NCBI GenBank assembly: GCA_964035545.1
Contig: OZ037773.1
Coordinates: 7,521,751 to 7,585,750 of the forward strand
Direction: 5' to 3'
DNA from: Bugula neritina
Lineage: Eukaryota; Bryozoa; Gymnolaemata; Cheilostomatida; Bugulidae
DNA: 64,000 nucleotides
Below the pieces are notes generated by a model. It had not been told where the DNA came from, ran no database searches, and was given only the letters and a program-made list of their open reading frames with translations. The stretch's first letter is position 1. Each line of letters starts with the position of its first letter. Positions 59,200 to 64,000 of the stretch are shown piece by piece. The position numbers were made by a program, and so were the translations under genes.

Positions 59200-62177
59200 A
59201 TGTACATAATAGCCAGTCTTTTGCTGTATGCATTAGTGCCACCAATCATTTCTGATGAATGCAGTGATATCAATAATGACAAATCTAATAGAGGGTGGAA
59301 ATACATAGATAAACTCAAAGGTCAAAAGTAAGTAAGGTCTTTCTGAATTCCTGCCAATCTCAATTTATCTTGTTTTATTTTATTAAGACTATTTATGTGT
59401 CCATTATCAACTTGATTGGTAGTTGTTTTCCCTTATATATAAATATTGCAATTTTCATGTCAAATTATATTTTAGCTGGTGTTATTCATCCGGACTTTGT
59501 CATAAAATCAATTATGCTTAAGTTTTGGTAGTCAGCGAGATCTTTAGAATATACATCTCAACCATCTTGTGGATAAGTTAAACAACTTTACCATTTGAGT
59601 TTATATTCATATTTAATTTTGCAGAATTGATTTAAAGGTTGATGGTTTGAACTCAACGTATACCATAGGTGTGTGCGCTAATGTGCTGCCTGAAAATCAA
59701 ACGGAGTATGCAGGGGCTATTGAAAACACTCAGGACAATCAAACCATAATAATTGGGAGGTACAACAGCAGTGAGCTCATGTCGGGAGGTGTGTGTGACC
59801 ACCCGCCTTTTTCTCAATTAGTCATATCTCAAGTTCAGGGTTTATAGAGCCATTTTACTTTGTGTTTCTTCTAGATTTTTCTAAACTGTAATGTTTGCAC
59901 CTGTCCTTAATTTCCTTTGCTACTATTATTAATGCTTGCTATACTATTTATTACTACTACTACTACTACTACTAAATACTACTACCCTTACCACCACCAC
60001 TACTAAAATATATTATTCTTCAGGTCACTGGATTCTACTGAAGTACTACAATGGTGAGCCATACGACAATATCTGCAGTAACTCCAAGAGACATGCTGCC
60101 ATCATGTTTGTGTGCGACCACAGAGTTCATGAGGTTTGTGTCAATATTTAATGCGCTGCCATGATTTGTGCACAGGATTTTCTCTCAATTCTGGAAGTTA
60201 TTTTCTCTCTTAGTTATAAGCATGAAATCTTAACTTATATGAAATACATTTCTGATACTTGAACATTTTGCAAATATATATATTCTTCTCTTGGCATGAT
60301 TTTCTTTGGATAAAATGAATTATCTGCTAAAACTTTTCGAATGCAAAGGTAATATATTTTTAAACCAAACTTGTCAAATTTGCAATGTCTTTACAAATTT
60401 TACCCTTTATCGGCGGTGAGTAACATTTATTTTAAAAAAAAACAATCTGTTGTTATAGTTCAATTCATAAAGAAATACAAAAATTTTTTGCTAGCTTCTG
60501 ATTTCACATCAAGTTATGGTGCATTTACTTATAAAACATGTGTTTACGAAAATCATAATGTTACGATGTTTCTTTTAATTCACAACTTGAAAAGGGTAAT
60601 TTTGAAAAAAGCAACTCTCGAAAGTTATAGTCATTTTGAAGATAATGTATTTTACTACCAGCCAACCTCATAAGTGTCATGTTGTGACAAAAGCAGTGTA
60701 ACTTTCTCCGCCATATTTGTAGTTTAAGACAGCCATGATAGTTGATGAGAATCTGGGCCGACAGAAAGATTGCTACCATTTGTTTGAAGTTGAACACTGT
60801 GTCGCCTGCATTGATGACGGCTGCAACGCCTTCTTCCATAGATATAGCCCGGGTACCATTATATTAATGGGGTGAGTACATCGCCAGCCTGGAACCCACC
60901 CTATCTTGGTATAAGTTATAGACCTGGCTAAGCTTTGATCCAGTGAACATATCCTCTTGCAATCAGCTGGTTGTTTATGACCGGATCTTTTGAGACTTTA
61001 TAGAAGTCGTTCAGTTTGCTTAGATGATGAAAGTTGAGTGAAAGGGTTACAATGAAATGTCAAGGACATATTATCCTTATTAGCTGTAGCGAATATTTCA
61101 TTTCGTCTGCTGCATCTGCGTACTCCGCGCTATACGACTGTTGAATCCCTTATATATTTCAATGTACATATATATATTGTATATTCAATCTATATTTAAT
61201 GTATATATTTTTATTTTAATATAATATACTACACAATTTTTTTTACTTTGTAAGCCTTGCATTATAATAGTATTGACTTATTTTTAGCATTTCTATAATT
61301 TTTTCCTAGTAGATGTAATTGCGATGCTCTCTGTTTATATTTTAGCCTAGGTTCTTTGATAGTAACCTACTTATTTTTTGGGTGGCTGATTCTGCGCTGC
61401 TTATGTAAAAGAAAAGGCTGGAGACAAATTCCTAATGCTCTGTTTTGGAAAGAGATAGGACATCTTCAGGCTGTAAGTTGGGTCGTTGTATATTGTAGAA
61501 GCTCAGTCTATGTCACTTGAACTCCAATTCTATATTACTAGTGATTTATGTGCAATTGTCTTCCCATGGTAAGATAGTTGTGATGTCATCACTTTGAATC
61601 AGATAAAATCATCTTATTAAATTGTTTTCAGCTGCAGTATTAACTTGGTTACTTTTCAATTTCACTCAGTCACTCTACCATTTCACTCAGTTACTTTTCA
61701 ATTTCACTCAGTCACTCTACCATTTCACTCAGTCACTCTACCATTTCACTTAGTTACTCTACCATTTCACTTAGTTACTCTACCATTTCACTCAGTCACT
61801 CTACCATTTCACTTAGTTACTCTACCATTTCACTCAGTCACTCTACCATTTCACTCAGTCACTCTACCATTTCACTTAGTTACTCTACCATTTCACTCAG
61901 TCACTCTACCATTTCACTCAGTCACTCTACCATTTCACTCAGTCACTTTACCCTTTCACTCAGTTACTCTACCATTTCACTCAGTCACTCTACCATTTCA
62001 CTCAGTCACTCTATTAACACATATTTCATCTACCAGGACGGCTGCAACATGGTGTGCAGATGTGGAAAGAGACCTGAAGATGAATATAATCTGCTATCCG
62101 GGGAATCTAATGTTAGTAACCCTCATTCTTCCACTTCACTCTTTGATGCTGAAGACGACAATATACTTCCTCTGTAG
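59200..62177 (+). CDS. M6PR: Cation-dependent mannose-6-phosphate receptor
   Basis: There are six coding exons: 59200-59327, 59625-59788, 60024-60133, 60723-60871, 61346-61472 and 62037-62177. The total of 819 nt gives 272 aa, against 277 in human. The signal peptide is MYIIASLLLYALVPPIIS. The lumenal domain has several N-glycosylation sites (NST, NQT, NSS) and the family core GRYNSSELMSGGHWILLKYY and EPYDNICSNSKRHAAIM. One membrane span follows (LGSLIVTYLFFGWLILRCLC). The cytosolic tail keeps the Phe-Trp motif (ALFWKEIG), the palmitoylation cysteines (DGCNMVCR) and the acidic dileucine-type end (EDDNILPL). The receptor carries lysosomal hydrolases from the Golgi to endosomes. Arg111, Asp103 and Glu133 equivalents are present; positions aligned to Gln66 and Tyr143 differ. 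An acceptor before the ATG suggests an upstream UTR exon. Confidence 0.92.
59950..60006. repeat. TAC trinucleotide repeat in M6PR intron
   Basis: Runs of TACTACTAC and ACCACCACC lie just before the acceptor of the exon at 60024. Confidence 0.85.
61640..62012. repeat. 21-base minisatellite in last M6PR intron
   Basis: About seventeen copies of TCACTCTACCATTTCACTCA plus G end about 25 bases before the acceptor of the last coding exon. As 21 is a multiple of three, a false 213-residue ORF appears. Confidence 0.95.
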
Positions 62178-62566
62178 TTGCTTTCACAGGAAGTCAGTCG
62201 ACATTGCTGATTATGTGGGACCTGACCAGTGTGTACAACTTTTATCATTAGGCCAGTTAAATTTTGACTTTGCATATTGTAACTAGTTGCTTTTTCCCTG
62301 GTACATCAATTGTAATCTTTTTTTCTGATTATTTGACTATATTTTCAGTGTTATCAACATTTGGTGCCATCATTGTCTTATCCTGTCACTTGCTCTTCAC
62401 GTCACCTGTTATACTTGTCAACATATCCGTATATGTCTTAGTATATTCAATTATATTTTAAATTACTCGCAAATGTTTACTGTTTTTCCTCGTAATTGTT
62501 ATGTTTGTTATACAAACTTTCAAGACTTGTAAGTTTGCATCTGATATTTTTTTATAATTTAGTTTC

Positions 62567-62572
62567 AATAAA
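62567..62572 (+). terminator. M6PR polyadenylation signal
   Basis: AATAAA lies about 390 bases after the M6PR stop codon, within AT-rich 3' UTR-like sequence. Confidence 0.5.
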
Positions 62573-63850
62573 TTGGAACTTATATTTTTTAGCAAGTCCA
62601 CTGTTTTTGTAAATTATTCACACATGATTATGAGGGTTTATGCAGCCATAATTGTTCATTTTGTGCACGCACACTCGCTCACACACACTCACGCATATTA
62701 TTTAAGCACACATCCATACTGGCTTAACCCAACGTAGGCTCAGTATCTTGCCTGCAAATAGAACTAGCTTCATCGATACATCATGCAGTAGATTGCAACT
62801 GTATGCCATCATAGGGAGATAAAAGCATGCTTTTACTCAAAATTTGTCAATTCATGTTCATAAACTACTTGCGTGGAATCTAATTAAAAATGCTGCTTAA
62901 TGTGTAATTAGCCCAACAAATTTCCAAAATAAAAATAATCCATGTTGAAAGATAATGTAGGCTATTGCATTTTTCATTGAGTGTGTTATTATAGTAACCA
63001 TAATTATTTCTAATACCGCCACACTTCATCATTTTGATATATAATATTTTATCATAAATATGTAATTGATTAGTATTTAAATATTGCACTATTTCAATAC
63101 CAATCAATCATACTTGCATAGATTACTAACAAGCTACATGTCATTTTTATTTTCCACTCACACCAGACCAGCTTAACACCTTAACCAGAGTAACTGTAGA
63201 GCATTATGATAACTAGCAAATCGCGTACATGACTACCAGTGCTGCATGATAGAGACGCGCCTTTTGTGTATTAGTTTTCCTCTCCTGGTTTTATCTCTGT
63301 TTTCTGGATGCTTCAGAAATGTTGCCACAAAAAGCAGAAATTTCATCATAAAATTTGACAGCCAATAAATGAAGAGCACTTTCTTACATTAACTGTGAAA
63401 CAGCTATAGCTATGACCAGATACTATATATTTTTTGCTGCATGCATTCAGGAAATTGTTTTAAAATCTGTTAATCTAACCAATATATAATACAATAAATT
63501 TATTGACTTTATTGATTGAGCATCAAAGCATATATATGCCAATTAAGTTCAAGGCGAGCCATATCTAGAATTACATATATAATACTATTGTAAATTTCTT
63601 GATTAAATTTATTCCTAAGGCTTTGGATTAGTCAAAACTTTCTCACAATAATTGCGATATATGATAGTTACTTTGTAAAATCAAAACATCAAAGTATACT
63701 ATGTATACGGAATGTTTTTAAAAATATTAGATATACTTTTTGCAAAACTAATGAAGCTAAGCAAAATCTGACAAGCAAAAAAGGATAGATAATTACTGCT
63801 ATCTATGTAGCTCGGATATAACTTGAAGATGTTTTTTAATTTTTGTCAAG
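62573..63850. other. Intergenic, no gene seen
   Basis: A CACACTC-rich stretch near 62670 and AT-rich DNA; no supported coding sequence. Confidence 0.6.
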
Positions 63851-63990
63851 TATAAAAGCCAAACTAACTACTCTGCTATCCAGGTTTGAGCTCATTTTAG
63901 CAGCAAACAGAGTATCAAACATGGGCTCGATGTGACCCACCCTTATATCAGACAAGCACAGTCAAAATTTACAAACATATAGCTACGGTA
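63851..63990 (+). promoter_or_regulatory. Possible promoter and first exon at right edge
   Basis: TATAAAAG (63851-63858) precedes sequence ending in a donor-like CTACG|gtatgt near 63986. The spacing resembles the TATA box plus short UTR exon layout of the TSP1 genes, but no coding exon is visible before the window ends. Confidence 0.25.
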
Positions 63991-64000
63991 TGTGCCAAGG

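Noticed and set aside
61645-62286. 213-aa ORF with VTLPFHS repeats
   Set aside because: It comes from the 21-base minisatellite in the last M6PR intron and runs over the real exon in another frame.

Overview
This is eukaryotic DNA from an invertebrate animal. It is AT-rich, and its genes are split into many short exons with GT-AG introns, TATA boxes and AATAAA signals. It also carries a Tc1/mariner transposon, a tRNA-derived SINE and many minisatellites. Two conserved animal genes are recognisable, MSH2 and the cation-dependent mannose-6-phosphate receptor. A lophotrochozoan-type marine invertebrate would fit, but the sequence alone does not fix the phylum.

The left two thirds (1-42.2 kb) hold a cluster of seven small secreted-protein genes built on thrombospondin type 1 (TSP1) modules. 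I name them B, A, C, D, E, F and G from left to right. B (minus, 5' end only) and A (minus, 14 TSP1 repeats) are tandem duplicates about 10.2 kb apart. C (plus, 2 TSP1) is an inverted relative of A. D (plus, 8 TSP1) has a distinct first repeat. E (minus), F (plus) and G (minus) are short paralogues with a Lys/Ser-rich linker; E and G carry one TSP1 each, and in F the TSP1 exon has shrunk to 39 nt. Nearly every TSP1 repeat is one 171-nt exon with phase-1 introns on both sides. I assembled each complete gene by joining exons in phase, and every total is a multiple of three. All six complete genes end in a tiny terminal exon coding a tyrosine tail (CYNYGY, CYSYGLY, GGYY or GPYY), which single-ORF reading misses. 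E, F and G share one promoter module and a spliced 5' UTR exon.

From 42.2 to 45.9 kb lie a degenerate Tc1/mariner element with intact ends and a G-rich foldback element. MSH2 (minus, 45961-56784, 23 coding exons, about 910 aa) follows; its introns hold at least six unrelated tandem or foldback repeats. M6PR (plus, 59200-62177, 6 coding exons, 272 aa) is divergent to MSH2 and is separated from it by about 2.4 kb containing a CACGTG site and simple repeats. The right end is mostly empty, with a possible promoter at the edge.

The unusual system here is the TSP1 cluster: lineage-specific secreted proteins with tyrosine-rich ends, Ser/Lys linkers, exon shuffling and a shared promoter. A role as adhesive, matrix or immune secreted proteins is inference only.
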